This document shows positions 36,276-48,300 of a stretch of DNA of 64,000 bases, piece after piece. Made by a program: the position numbers and the translations under genes. This stretch comes from Inia geoffrensis. Its lineage: Eukaryota; Chordata; Mammalia; Artiodactyla; Iniidae. The DNA is taken from assembly GCA_036417435.1 (NCBI GenBank), contig CM070904.1, forward strand, positions 133,734,695 through 133,798,694. Direction: 5' to 3'. The notes below the pieces were generated by a model that saw nothing but the letters and a program-made list of their open reading frames with translations, was not told where the DNA came from and made no database searches. Each line of letters starts with the position of its first letter. Positions within the stretch are counted from its first letter, which is position 1.

Positions 36276-39200
36276 CACTGAGATCTACGTGGAAGGGGCC
36301 TGTTCCCCTGGCACCAGTGTTGGGAAGGCGGGCTGCAGCCAAGACACATGGAGGTGGGGCTGACCCCGCAGAGCCGCACGCAGTCCTGCCCTGAGCACCA
36401 AGTCCTCGCAGACAACCCGCCTTCTGGCTTGGATTCCACGGTCGCCTCAGAGAAGAGAGTGAGGCTGTCCCGGCATGGCGGGAGTGCTCAGCTTGGTGGA
36501 GGCCTTAAAAAAATCCCCGAGATTCTGACCCCTGAGGCCCAGAGGAATGTGGTCCGGCCCAAAGGCCCTGCAGCACCTGGCGCCTGTGTGCCAGGCAACC
36601 CCGGTCTCCCTGCTCACCGTGGCCCGTGATGCCAGCGCCTCCCCGATTTGTGGTCCAGGTGGGGTGAGCAGCTGCTCAGGCCACACAGTGGAGGCCGTTC
36701 TAGACGCGCTGCCCGCCGCCGCCGCCTCCAGGAAGGAGGCCGGGCCCTCGTCTCTGGGCCCGACGCAGAATCTGCTCATAGCCCCTGCGTGGGGCTCCCA
36801 GAGTCCCGAGGACGGGGTCAGGGGACTTCTCTCTTCTGGGGACCCAGAGTGGACTCCAGGAGGGCAGTGCTGGCCGCCGCACCGGCCCCCCGCCGCCCCC
36901 AACACTGAGGAAAACACGCCAGCCAGGCATGGGCCTGCCGACAGGTGGGGGCAACGGAGTGCTAGAGGCACGGCTCCCCCAGAATCACAGAACTTCTGAC
37001 TTCTGAGACCTTCCAGAGTTCAGGCGTCCTGCCCAGACTCCCGGGAGGCCACCCTCGGAGGTACCCCTATGCGCCCATCCTCAGCTTGGAGGGGTCGGCA
37101 GGGGAGTGGGCAGCGCTTTGGGGAGATCAGAGCCTGGACGGGAGAGTCTGGGGTGCTAGACACCCCTTTGCTTCCCAGACCTCGGCGGGCAGAGTGCCCT
37201 CAGCCTGTGTGCAGGCCTGGAGGCACAGAGAGATGCGGGTGTGGGCAACGGGGGCAGCAGCGGGGGGCGGGGCTCAGACAGCGCAGGGCCTGGGTCAGGG
37301 GCGCCGCCAGCAAAGGTGCTGGTCCAGCCCATCCAGCTGCGGGCCAGCTCCCTCCCCGCTGGGGACCTGTATTCACGGCCTCTGCAGGACCAGCCGGACA
37401 GGACAGGCCGTGCAGTCCCTGACAACAGAATGGAACGGGTCCCTGGGATCCCAAACACGAAGGGCGGGGCGACCTTTCACCTTACCTTGCAGCTAAACTG
37501 CAGCTCCCCGTTCATAGGAAAGCAGTCAGGAGGGTTCAGTGCCTGCACCGCCGCGATTCCCAGGAGGACGTGCCAGGCATGCGCATCCAGTCCGGCCTGA
37601 GCCTCGACAAACTTTCCCGCGAACTCTTGTGTCCTGGGTTTTGATGACCCTCATCTCATGTTGGATTTTAAACTGACGTTAAAGCTGTTGCTAAATGTAT
37701 CCTCCGACTGACAGCAAAGCCTGGATTGGCTTCTGTGATGTTTGCGAGGCCAGTGTGTGTCATCTCCTTAGCTCTGTAGGTGGGACATACAAACAGCCAC
37801 TTCCTGGGCTTTGGGTTGATAGGGTGGGGCGCCCTGGGTGATCCTGGACCCCAGTTCTGCTGTGTTAAAAGCAGTGTTTTTTAAAAATATGTAAATAAAT
37901 AATAAATAAATAAATTTTTAAAAAGCAATGTTTTAAGTCCAAATGTCAGTGGGAAATACTCGAAAGTATCTCTTTACTTCTTGGTAAACTCAGCAGGCTG
38001 GTACCCGGCTGTGCCTCTGGGGCACTGGCCATGGGAGCCAGAGGGCACGTGGGATGCAGCCTGGCCAAAGCTCCCACCTCTCGGGGCAGGCGCGAGGCTC
38101 CGGGGTCCTCTCTGGTTTGTCACGACTATCACATTATGAATGACACAGAGCCCCAGGGACCCACATGGGAAAGGGGCCGAGCCCCCCCACAAGGCCCTGA
38201 GAATCACAGCACACAGAGCGGGCACCTCGAGAGCCCCAGGAACGCTTGGTTTTTCCGCGCGGGTGCTTTGCTGTTGTGGTCGAAGTGTCATTTGTCACCA
38301 CGTGGCCAGGGGCTTGTCTGCCTGCTCAGCGCCTGGAGAGCAGGGGTGACTGGCTGCCGCGAGTCGCCCGTCCACCCTCGTCGTAGAGGAGCTAAAGCAC
38401 GTGAGCCATGCCTGTGGCAGCGCCCTGAGGCCGCTCAGTCCTGATTCTCCGAGGCGGAGCTGGGCGGTGCCCTCCGCTGGGCTCCTGACCCCTCGCCACA
38501 GGTGCAGGCTTCCACACCACGACCTGGTGTCCTCACCCAGGGCGCCCCGACCACAAGTAAGCAGCACCATGCTGGGCCGGGGATGGGTGGGGGGACGACA
38601 GTTAATCGATGGTGTCCAGAGCCTGGCCCTTGCAGCACCTGCCAGGGCACAACTAAACAAATACCCAGGCACGTGGTGCCTCAGCAGGGGCTGCTCGCTG
38701 GGACAGGCTCCCAGTGACCTTCTCCCAGCAGAGACCCACCCCTACCACTCAGGTGGTGACCTGGCCGTGGCGCCTTGGGCCCGGACAGGCAAAGCTGCAT
38801 TTCACACCAGGCAGCCCTGGGGGGTCCTGCCGCTCTGGCTGAGGCTGCGGGTTTCATGCCGTCTGGGACCTGGCTGGCTGTCTGTGAAAATGTGAGCGGT
38901 GGGCCTCTGACGGCCTCCTCTGGCCCAGGATGTCAGGACAGGCTGGCTTTAGCCGTAGGTTTGAAAGCGAGCATCCGTGGAGACTCTCAGCTGGTAGACA
39001 GGACGAGAAGCCCGTCGGTACCGGCACACAAGGTCACTGTCTGCCCGGAGGGCCAAGGGGACAGACGGCACCCATCTGCCTTCACGACTCGCCTCTGGGG
39101 TGCGGCAGGTTGCAGACCCTCAGGCAAAAGCAGTCGTTTGTGCTTTTCACATCAACAGTGGGAAACCAGAAGTGAAATTTAAAAACAGACTCAGTGTGTG

Positions 39201-40610
39201 GCAGGCATCAGCCCGCGGGTTCCACCACTGACTGGGAGACTAAGACACTCCTGGGTCTACGGGGAGCTGGGCCCAGGAGGCCCGCCGCGGGCACGCGCCA
39301 GGAGCTGGTCTGCACTTCATTCCCCCAGGCCCCCGCGGCTGCTGGTTCAAGGCCCCGCAGGGTGGCCCGGGGTGAGCCGGCTGGTCCTTCCGGAGCTACG
39401 AGACGCAGCTTCCGGGCGATACTGTGCTGACCTTGGCCTCAAGACCAGGAACTGCCTAGCCCACCTGGCCAGGTGGCCCTTGTCTCCAGGGCTCCAGGAG
39501 ACAGAGGTCGGTTACCTGCCGCGCTGCTCGCTGGCGTCAGTGGCTCGCGGCTCCCAATCTGCTCTCGGGGACTGAGGAGACGCCTCTCTGGATTGCAACA
39601 CTCTCTCCCGGTTACGTTGACACAGGACGTCTTCCTGTTTTGGAACAGAGAACACACACCTCCCTCGTTTCCCTGGGCTGCCCCCACCCGTCCACTGGCC
39701 AGGCCGGGTCGGCCAACCCCGGGCCCAGGCTTCTCCGGCCCCGACGTGCCACGCTGGGCACCCCGCAGGGCTGCACGAAGTGGGGTCCTGCCCGAGACCC
39801 ACACAGACAGGGTGGCCCATGCAGCCTGTGGCGTGGCGGAAGGACGTCTGAGGGACTCCAGACAGGATGGCTCCCCGGACGGGAGGCTTGGCCACAGCTC
39901 TGAGAGAAGAGCCTGAGGGGCTGAGCAAAGAAAGGGGGCAAAGCCTTCCAGGCAGAGGGAACAGCACGTGCAAAGGCACAGAGACATTTGTTAGACGGAA
40001 GCGAAGGCGGCAGTGTACCTGGCGGGAGGCCCCGATGATGCACTGGTCCAGGTGGTGCAGCTCCCAGGTGGGCGGAGGGTGGGCCGAGCAGGACTCTGGG
40101 CTCAGGGACTGAGGGAAGGAGCCCAGGGACCATGTGGCTGCAGACAAGGTGGCCAGGGCAGGAGCAGAGTCGAGGGGTCTGTCCTGAGGGCCGGGTGGTC
40201 CCCCCGCTGCCAGCAGGCAGGGGACCCCCAGGGTGGGCACAGCTGTGGGGCTGGCACCCCCTCCAGCAGGAGAAGGTTCCTCAGCTGTGGCAGGTCGGCA
40301 CCAGGGCTGACACACCTGTGACTCCAGAGGCCCAGTGCCTCACGGCGTTACCAGCCCAGTACCGGGCCCCAGCCACCGTGGCCGGGCCAGGCCTGAGGCT
40401 GCCGGCCCCAGCAGGGGTCTGCACAGGCCCCCCTCACACAGGCCTCCACCTCTGTGCAGGCCCCTGCAGCTCCTTCTGCGTAGCAGGCCCTCCCACCCCT
40501 CCCACCCTGGTGTGGGCCCACCTCTCCCTTCTCCAAGGCCCAGCTCCGAAGCCCCCACGGACTTTGCCTAGCAGCCCCCTCGGGTTGTCCCCTCCTCCAG
40601 GCTCTCAGGC
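36276..40610. other. GC-rich intergenic sequence
   Basis: No gene recognised. An A/T-rich simple repeat of the (AAAT)n type lies at about 37880-37925. A possible L2-like fragment lies near 39930-39990 ('gaacagcacgtgcaaaggca'). Confidence 0.45.
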
Positions 40611-40611
40611 C

Positions 40612-40800
40612 CTTCAGGCGTCTCCTCTCAGCTTCCAGGAGGCTGTCGCAGACCCTGAGTCCTCTGCTCGCCCTCAGGCGTCTGCTCTCAGCTTCCAGGA
40701 GGCTGTCGCAGACCCCGGGTCCTCTGCCCGCCCTCAGGAGTCTCCTCTCAGCTTCCAGGAGGCTGTCGCAGACCCCAGGTCCTCTGCCCGCCCACAGGCC
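40612..40800. repeat. 60-bp minisatellite, three copies
   Basis: Three head-to-tail units of exactly 60 bp, each carrying 'cagcttccaggaggctgtcg'. Because 60 is a multiple of three, the + strand frame stays open across all units and gives a 20-residue repeat (core 'LSFQEAVADP'). No start, splice or homology evidence makes this a gene. Confidence 0.95.
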
Positions 40801-40833
40801 GCAGGTAGGGCATTCTGCTTCTCTTCTTGCTGA

Positions 40834-41800
40834 CACCGCATCAGTTGGAGCTGCCAGACTGGGTCCTGGCCCAGAGGGATCGCTTGGTAAGGAAGACGTC
40901 GGAGCAGTGGGGAAAGGAGGGAAGAAAGGAGCGAGGGAGGGGGCGCCCGCTGGGCCTCCCTGTGCAGGACGGGGCCAGGCTAGCGGTGGCGTGGCAGGCC
41001 TGCCCTGGGCCGACAGGGACACGTCTGGGCCCCCTTCCCTGAGTTTCTTTCTGCCCACCACTCGGGGCCTGTCCCCTTTGCCTGTTCCTCCCAGATGGAC
41101 AGGGCGCCCTGACCCAGCAGGACTGTGAGGGTCTCCAGGTGCTCAGGCCATGCCTGTCCATCCTGGCTAAAGCTTGTGGAGTCCCTGCCGCCCCAGGACA
41201 CCAGACGAACCCAGCCCAAGCAATGAGTGCTGAATGCAGGGGCTCTGCTGAGCTGAGGGGCAAGTCCCCATGGGAGAAAGTCGTGCGCAGGCGCTTGTCG
41301 ACCGTGGAGGCTCCGTGGAAGCCCTGACACCTCCTGGTTACTGAGGCCCAGGCGTCAGATCCCTAAACACAAAACGAAGTCCTGGCAAGCTCCAACGCGG
41401 CCCCTTGAGAGCTGTCAGAAGCAAGAGCTACTCAGAGAGCATCCGGTGCAGTGCCTCCCTGGCCTGGTCACCCACAACAGGGGGCTCCTTCAATGTCCCA
41501 GGACGCCAGCAGCTCTGCAGGGCTGCGACCCTGGGCTGGGCCTGGCTCCTCCTCAGGGAGTCTTGGTCGCGTTTATTTGACCCAACTGTTGACTCAGAAG
41601 CTGCAGAGGCTCCCCGGTGAGCACCCCTTGGTTACGTGTGTGGAGACCGGTCATCAGGGCCCTCAGGTGTAGACGGGCAGAGGAAATACTTACTCCAAAA
41701 GGATCAAGAATGGACATGTCCTTAGTGTGTACATATGTGTGTTTATACACGTGGAGCATATATATTTTCTAAAGTGAGTCTTTCCGGGAGCTAAGCCAGA
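40834..41800. other. Intergenic, upstream of AGXT
   Basis: GC-rich sequence with no recognised exon. Confidence 0.45.
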
Positions 41801-41804
41801 GTCA

Positions 41805-41965
41805 GCAAACCGTGGCCCTGGGCCAAATCTGGCCCACCACTTCTTTTGTAAATAAAGTTTTATTAGCACACAGCCACACCCTTGTAACCACCTTCTCACC
41901 ACCACAGCAGGGTTGAGTAGTTTTAACACTGCCTGTAGGTCTGCCAAGTCTGAAATGTTGGCACT
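41805..41965. mobile_element. Ancient DNA-transposon-like remnant
   Basis: 'gtcagcaaaccgtggccctg', 'ggccaaatctggcccacc' and 'gtaaataaagttttattagc' mark a common old mammalian MER-type element, probably hAT-derived and lacking its right end. It ends about 340 bp before the first AGXT ATG. Confidence 0.6.
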
Positions 41966-42098
41966 CTGGTCCCATAAGAAAAACGCTGGGGCCCCCTGAA
42001 CCCAGCCAGGTGTACCAGGCTGGGCATCCTTCAGGGACGGAGCGGGAGGGGCGGCTGGAGAGCAGAGGGCAGCTTGCCAAGGTCTGTTTTTCACTGAC

Positions 42099-42107
42099 TG
42101 GACTTTG
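42099..42107 (-). promoter_or_regulatory. HNF4-specific motif upstream of AGXT
   Basis: 'tggactttg' is the exact complement of CAAAGTCCA, the HNF4 core. It lies about 200 bp before the first in-frame AGXT ATG. AGXT is a liver gene and HNF4A is a known hepatic regulator of it. Occupancy here is inferred. Confidence 0.55.
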
Positions 42108-42306
42108 TTGGCTCCTCCTCTCCCACCGAGGGTTCAACACCCCTGCTGCCAAGACTTCACGTGCAGGACGAGCATTGATAACGGCCTGGTAACAACGACA
42201 CACGGCAAAAGGGAGCAGGTGGAGCAGAAACCCATCGACCAGCCTCGCCTCCTGGACGCCCCCGTGTCCTCCGGTGCCCATCGTCCAGTGCGGGGCCTGC
42301 TGGGAA

Positions 42307-42372
42307 ATGCTCCAGGCACTGACCGCAGCCAGTGTTGCCCTGGGGCACAAGGCGGCAGGTTGGGTGAGGACC
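42307..42372 (+). CDS. AGXT: AGXT upstream start and mitochondrial-targeting-like leader
   Basis: Twenty-two codons in frame with the main [23 protein letters not shown] followed by RT. The leader has no acidic residue, carries K and R, and can form an amphipathic helix, as expected of a matrix-targeting sequence. Its pattern resembles the AGXT leader retained in cat and rabbit and lost from translation in human. The first ATG has G at -3 and C at +4, a moderate context. The second ATG at 42373 has A at -3 and G at +4, a strong context. Use of this leader depends on a transcription start upstream of 42307. Confidence 0.8.
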
Positions 42373-45300
42373 ATGGCCTCTCACCCTCTGCTGGTGGCCC
42401 CCCCAGAGGCCCTGAGTAAGCCCCTGTCCCTCCCCAGCCGGCTTCTGCTGGGGCCCGGCCCCTCTAACCTGACCCCCCGCGTCATGGCGGCTGGGGGGCG
42501 GCAGACAATAGGACACATGCACAAGGAGATGTTCCAGGTAGGCCACTGAGACACAGCGGTCAGTGCCCTGAGTGGCCTCCTCCCTGGGGTGGGAGTAGCA
42601 GAGGCGGTGACCTGCATGTCCACTGCCCCCAGATCATGGACGAGATCAAGCAAGGCATCCAGTACGTGTTCCAGACCCGGAACCCCCTCACGCTGGCCAT
42701 CAGCGGCTCGGGGCACTGCGCACTGGAGGCCGCCCTGTTCAACCTCCTGGAGCCGGGGGACTCCTTCCTGGTCGGGGTCAATGGCATCTGGGGGCAGCGG
42801 GCCCAGGACATCGGGGAGCGCATCGGTAAGAGACGGTGTGGACGTGGGATGTGGCCCTTTGCTCCAAACTTCCCCAAAGGCCTCCCTCCTGCGACACAAA
42901 GCCTGGAAGCGCCCCTCTCCAGGTACCAGCCTCGGGCCCTGAGCACTTACTCAACTTGGAGGCCTTTCACGCATCCCCCTGCCTGCCAGCCTGCTGTCTC
43001 CTCCAAGTGGGAGTCGGGATGCTTGAGGGGCCCCCATCCCCCTGGTCTCCCGGAGTTTGGGGAATGGTTATTTCCGGAGCCCGTGGTGGGGACGGCACTG
43101 CAGGGACTCCTCTGGTCTCAGCATGAACCCAGAGCATCCCCGCAGCTGTCTGAGGTCCCCAGGGGCCACCTCCACTCTGTCACAGGACAAGGTTTCAGAA
43201 GCTGACATCCCCCCCCCTCAAAATCTCAGAAACAGCTCTGTTTCTAGAGCTGCAAAATACGGAGGTATGGACAGGGTTTCCACTTTCAGAGTAAAATTTA
43301 CTAAAGGGAGAGACAGAAGTCGAAAGCCCGAGAGTGCATTGGGTTTAATGATTTACCGCGGGTTTGGAAACATCACAGAACCCCTGCCTGGTCAGCTCCA
43401 CACATGGCCACACTCAGTCCAGGTTAATGGACAACCCCCGACAGCCCGAGGGCATCCTGACCCCTCACCGGGGCCCCTCCAGCGCACATGCTGGTATTCA
43501 AGGGGAGCCCGGGTCAGGCAGGGTCCAGGACCCTGAGCGGACCTCAGCCACCCTCCTGGCCTGGGCAAGCCCCCTCCCCTGCCTCCACCACACACCTCAG
43601 GCCCCTGAGGCTGGGATGGTCCTAGGGCCTCCCTGTCTCCTGCATATGACACTGGGGGCCTGCTGTGCACGGGGGTGCAGGGCTTCAAGAGACAGAGCAG
43701 GACAAGGGCCTGCCTCCCTGGAGCCCCAAGGCCCCAGAGGGGGCAAAGCCTGCTCCCGCACCCACTCAATCCCTCACCCAGTCATCCATCAAATGCATGG
43801 CCCCTCTGAAGCCACCCTCTGCTGGGAAGCACCCGTCTGCTCAGCCCTGCACAGATGTTTCTTTACTTCCTGTGTGGAGAGGTCTGCAAAGGACCGGGGT
43901 GCCCTGGCCTGGCTGGGCTCAGGGAAGGTGGGCTGGGGAGGGGACAGTGGAGCTGAGGGACCCGCTCTCATCCACGGCACCCCGGAACCTGGATTCACCG
44001 AGCACACTCCGCCTTCCCTCTCCAGCTGCGGCTGGGGGCAGGCACGGGCAGCCCTCACAGGGCCCACCTGCTCAGCCCGGCCTCTGTCCTCAGCACTGGC
44101 TCCCCCCAGCGTGCGGGGGCTGCTCACCACTCACTCTGCCCCCAGGAGCCCGTGTACACCCCATGATCAAGGGCCCTGGAGGCCACTTCACACTGCAGGA
44201 GGTGGAGGAGGTACGGGGGGTGCGCCGGCCCGGGGAGGGGGCCGGTCAGCTGGTGGGGCAAGAGGGGTTGAGGGGCGTCCAGCTCCCGCTGCCCAGATCT
44301 GCACTGTCCCTGGGGAGGGAATGTGGGTGGGGGTCCACCAGGCGGAGGCCCCTTCCCCGTACCGGCTCTGCCCACGGCTGTAACCTCTGTCCTCTCAGGC
44401 CCTGGCCCAGCACAAGCCCGTGCTGCTGTTCCTGACCCAGGGGGAGTCATCCAGTGGCGTGCTGCAGCCCCTCGATGGCTATGGGGAGCTCTGCCACAGG
44501 TAAGCCTGTCCCCTCAGGTGTCCGCACAGGTGAGCCTTTCCTCTCAGGCATCTGCACAGGTGAGCCTGTCCTCTCAGGTGGGCCTGTCCCCTCAGGTGGG
44601 CCTGTCTGCACAGGTGAGCCTGTCCGCACAGGTGAGCCTGTCCCCTCAGGTGAGCCTGTCCCCTCAGGTGTCCCCCTGGCACCACTGCCCTCCTGGCCCC
44701 ATGACTAGGGAGGGCTCAAGCTGACCCTGCAGCCTTGGTGCCAGGGCTTGCCCCCCTTGCCCCGAGGTCCCAGAGCCCCAAAGCAGCGCCGTCCTCCACT
44801 GCCTTCCGCCAGGTTCCCCCACCCCTGCACTGGCTGCCCAGGGCCTTGGGTGGGGTCAGGTGGGATTCCCTCCCAGGACCAGCAGTCGTGCTCTGGACAG
44901 CTGACCACAGGATGGCAGGAGAGAAGTTCCACCAACAGGCAGGGTCACCCCGGCAGGGCTGCCATCCTCCACAGGGACCTCGGGCCCACTGGGCCCAGCC
45001 CAGCCAGGACCACCTGCCGCGTGGAGTCTTGTCCAGTGAATCAAGCTCACAGATGTCACCTGGGCTATGACTCCCATAGGTCCGCACGGGATACTCTTTG
45101 TGCCTTTTTTAAAGAAAATGTGGAGGTGGAGGAAAGTCAGAGGTTTCAGCTCAGGCTGTTTCTGGACTCTGTCTGCCCCATGCTCTGGACTTCTGCCCTG
45201 TGGGCTGTCAGTAGAAGAGATGCAGCCTTGTGCTAGGCTGGTCCCTGGACCCCACACGGCCCTTGTGCCTGAGCAGTCAGAGCACCCAGCCAGGCCCCAG

Positions 45301-48300
45301 GACACAGACTGCCTGGCTGGCCTCACGAGTACCTGGGTCCGGCCACCTGCGGCCCCCAGCGTGACGCTCGCTGTGCCGGGGGCTCACCCAGGTTCAGACA
45401 CAGAGCTGGTCCCGGGGGGCTGAGAGCCCCGGACAAGGCACACTGCGGGAGGTGGGAAGCTCCCCCTGCTTCACCAGTGGCCCTTCTAAAGGCTCCTAAA
45501 GCCCCTCCAAAAGCCCCACCCCGGGGTAGAGCCTGAAGCCCCTCCTGCTCTCTGCTGCTCCTCCCACCAGGTACCAGTGCCTGCTGCTGGTGGACTCGGT
45601 GGCATCCCTGGGCGGGGTCCCCATCTACATGGACCAGCAGGGTAAGGGAGTGCCCCCCGCCCAGCCACCCACCGGTGGCCCGTAAGCGCCAGAAGCCCTG
45701 GCTGGGAGGTGTGCTGTGCCAGCACCTGCGTGTCCATCAGCCGCATACCAGATTAGGCGCTGGTCTCCACAAGGCGTGGGAGAGCCACCAGCTCCTCACG
45801 GGGCGGGACACGCGCCATGGACTGGCCACACCCCGTGTTTCTGCTGGGCCATCGGGCCGGGACCGGGCGGCAGGCGGGAGGAAGGGACCCTCCGGGGGAG
45901 GCTTTGGAGAGGCACTCAGAGCCTTGGAGGAGGGGTGGGGGCAGTGCCAGGGCCCCTGCCAATCAGGGCGGAGACCCCCTTAACGCCTGTCACACGCCAG
46001 GAGCACCACTGACATTGTCACCTGCAGGCCAGCCCGGGGAAGCCTTCCAGGCCCAGCATCTCCTCAGGGAGGAAAGCCTGGATCCACTCTAGGTGGTGCT
46101 GTGTCCACGGCTGCCCGCCCCACTTGGCCTGGCCCATTTCTGCCTCTGCAGAGCGCTCTGCTCCGCGGGATCCAGTGCTGAAGGGGGAGCCTTCTGGGCT
46201 GACCCCAAACCACTGCTCTGAAAGGACAGGCACACAGAGGGGCCCTGGGGTTGGGAGCAGGGGGGCAGTGCTGTCCCCGGGATGCCCACCCTGGGCCTCC
46301 AGGCTGGCCGCCCCCGCCGTGGAGGGAGAAGCCAGGCAAGGAGGCTCCAGCCTGAGGCCCGGGCCGCGGAGTAACAGGGCCAGGCTCAGGACCTCTGGCC
46401 TTCACCGCCTGCCCCCCGCCTCCACGGGACCTTGCGGGTCAGCAGACGTCAACCTAATGTCAGCAAGGTCGCTCGTGTTGCTGCTCCTGAGTATTCATGT
46501 CTTGTGTGAAAACCCCCACTTCACCCCTTTCCTCTCGGGAGAACTTTGGGTCCGCCCAGTTTTAGCCTTTAGGAATGGACAGTAAAGAACATTCCGGGTC
46601 CACCCGTCCGTGCACCTGGGCACTCAGTTCCCTCGGGTCCCCACCCTCGGGGAGTCAGAGACGGTGCAGGGCTTGGATTTGAACCCTGGTCCTTCGTCCT
46701 CCCGGCTTAGGGCTTGACCACCGCCCTCTGCTGCTGCCCCATAATTTGAAACTACCCTCAGGCTGTGTGGGAGCCCGGGGTACGGGCACTGCAAGATGTG
46801 ACAGAAAAACCCATTTTCTGCTCAACCCTCCGCCGCCCCCCACTCTCTCCCAGCGCTTGACCCCAGACGTGTGGGTTTTCCACACCAAGCAGATGCTAAC
46901 GGGGTGCCCTCCAGTTAGCTCAGCCCACCTGCAATAGCGTCGGACCCCACAGGGTAAGGGTCTAGTCCTCCAACACCGTCCCTCCCATTGCCGACACCAG
47001 TTGCACGGTGGGTCCCAGGTTCCCTCAACTTCTGCTGGACTCTCAGGACCTGGGCCGGGCAGCCCCCCCGTGACCCCTCCCCCACGTGGGGCTCAGCCCC
47101 TGAGCACGCTCCCTTCCCCTCCACAGGCATCGATGTCTTGTACTCGGGCTCCCAGAAGGTTCTGAACGCCCCTGCAGGCACCTCGCTCATCTCCTTCAGT
47201 GACAAGGCCAAGTGAGTGTGCCCCGCCCCCAACCAGGGCTGGGCGGGCAGCAAGGCCAGGTGGCCCCAAGGAGGGAGGGACAGAGCGAGGGAGGGGACGG
47301 CTCCTCGGGCCGTGCTCCGCAATGCTCCCCCCAGCCTGGACAGGTGCCCGCCCTGGACAGGTGAGCCCATTCTCTGGGTTCGAAGGGAGCGGGGTATCTG
47401 GGGCAGCCTGAGGGCCATGCGTGTGGCCGAGCGGCCTGGCCAAGCTGGCCTCCAGAAGGCACTCCTCGTGGATCCGGGGCTTGTGTATGGGCTGCAGGGC
47501 CCAGCGTTCCAGCAGGTCCCTGGCCTCAAGCCAAGGATGGGGGGCAGTGCCGGCCCGCGGCAGATGCGGGAGCTGCTTCCCGGGCTAGGCACAGGTCCCC
47601 TTCACCCACTGCAGCCTCATCACCCCCCACGTCCCCGCCGTCCAGACCCTGAACCAAGCCTGGGTGGGCTGGGGGAGGGGATTGAGGACCGGCCCCAGCA
47701 GGCCGTTACCGTGAGCTGCGCCCAGGCGACAGAACAGAGAGGATGTGAGGTGAGATCTGGAGGTCTTTGTGGGTGTGCGCGGTCTGAGAGGCCTGGAGGC
47801 AGGTCAACGAGGCATCTGGGTCTGAGTCCGGAGGTCAGACCGCGGCGCCGGTCTGTTCACGTCCACCTGGAGCTGTTGGAGAACCCCCGAATTTAACGGT
47901 TCAAGGTCAGCCAGCATCGCCTGGGACCCGAGAGCAGAGGAGCCCATGGGGGTGCAGGGCTGGGGAGACCAGGGGGAAGGAGAGGAGAGAACAGGATGGG
48001 CCGGGTGGGGAGGAGAGGCCTGCCAGGGCAGCCTGGGGTTACCTGGCCCGGGACGCGGCTCTTCCCAGGCTGCCCCAGAGGCCCCTCCGGCAGACCCCAG
48101 CTTCACAGTTTCTTCCCCAAGGCTGCACTTGCTTCTAGGAGAGGTGAGGCCTCATCTTTAGAGCCCCAGCCTCAGTGTCCCCTCTGTCATTTTCTTATGG
48201 GTGTACTATTTTTATTTTAATTACGTTTAAATTTCACCATTAAACACTGAGCATAAGTATACGCTGACCCTATGTTCGGATTTTTGAAACAAAGATAAAT

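Noticed and set aside
40612..40800. CRISPR-like array
   Set aside because: The 60-bp units are directly adjacent with no spacers, in a mammalian genome. It is a minisatellite.
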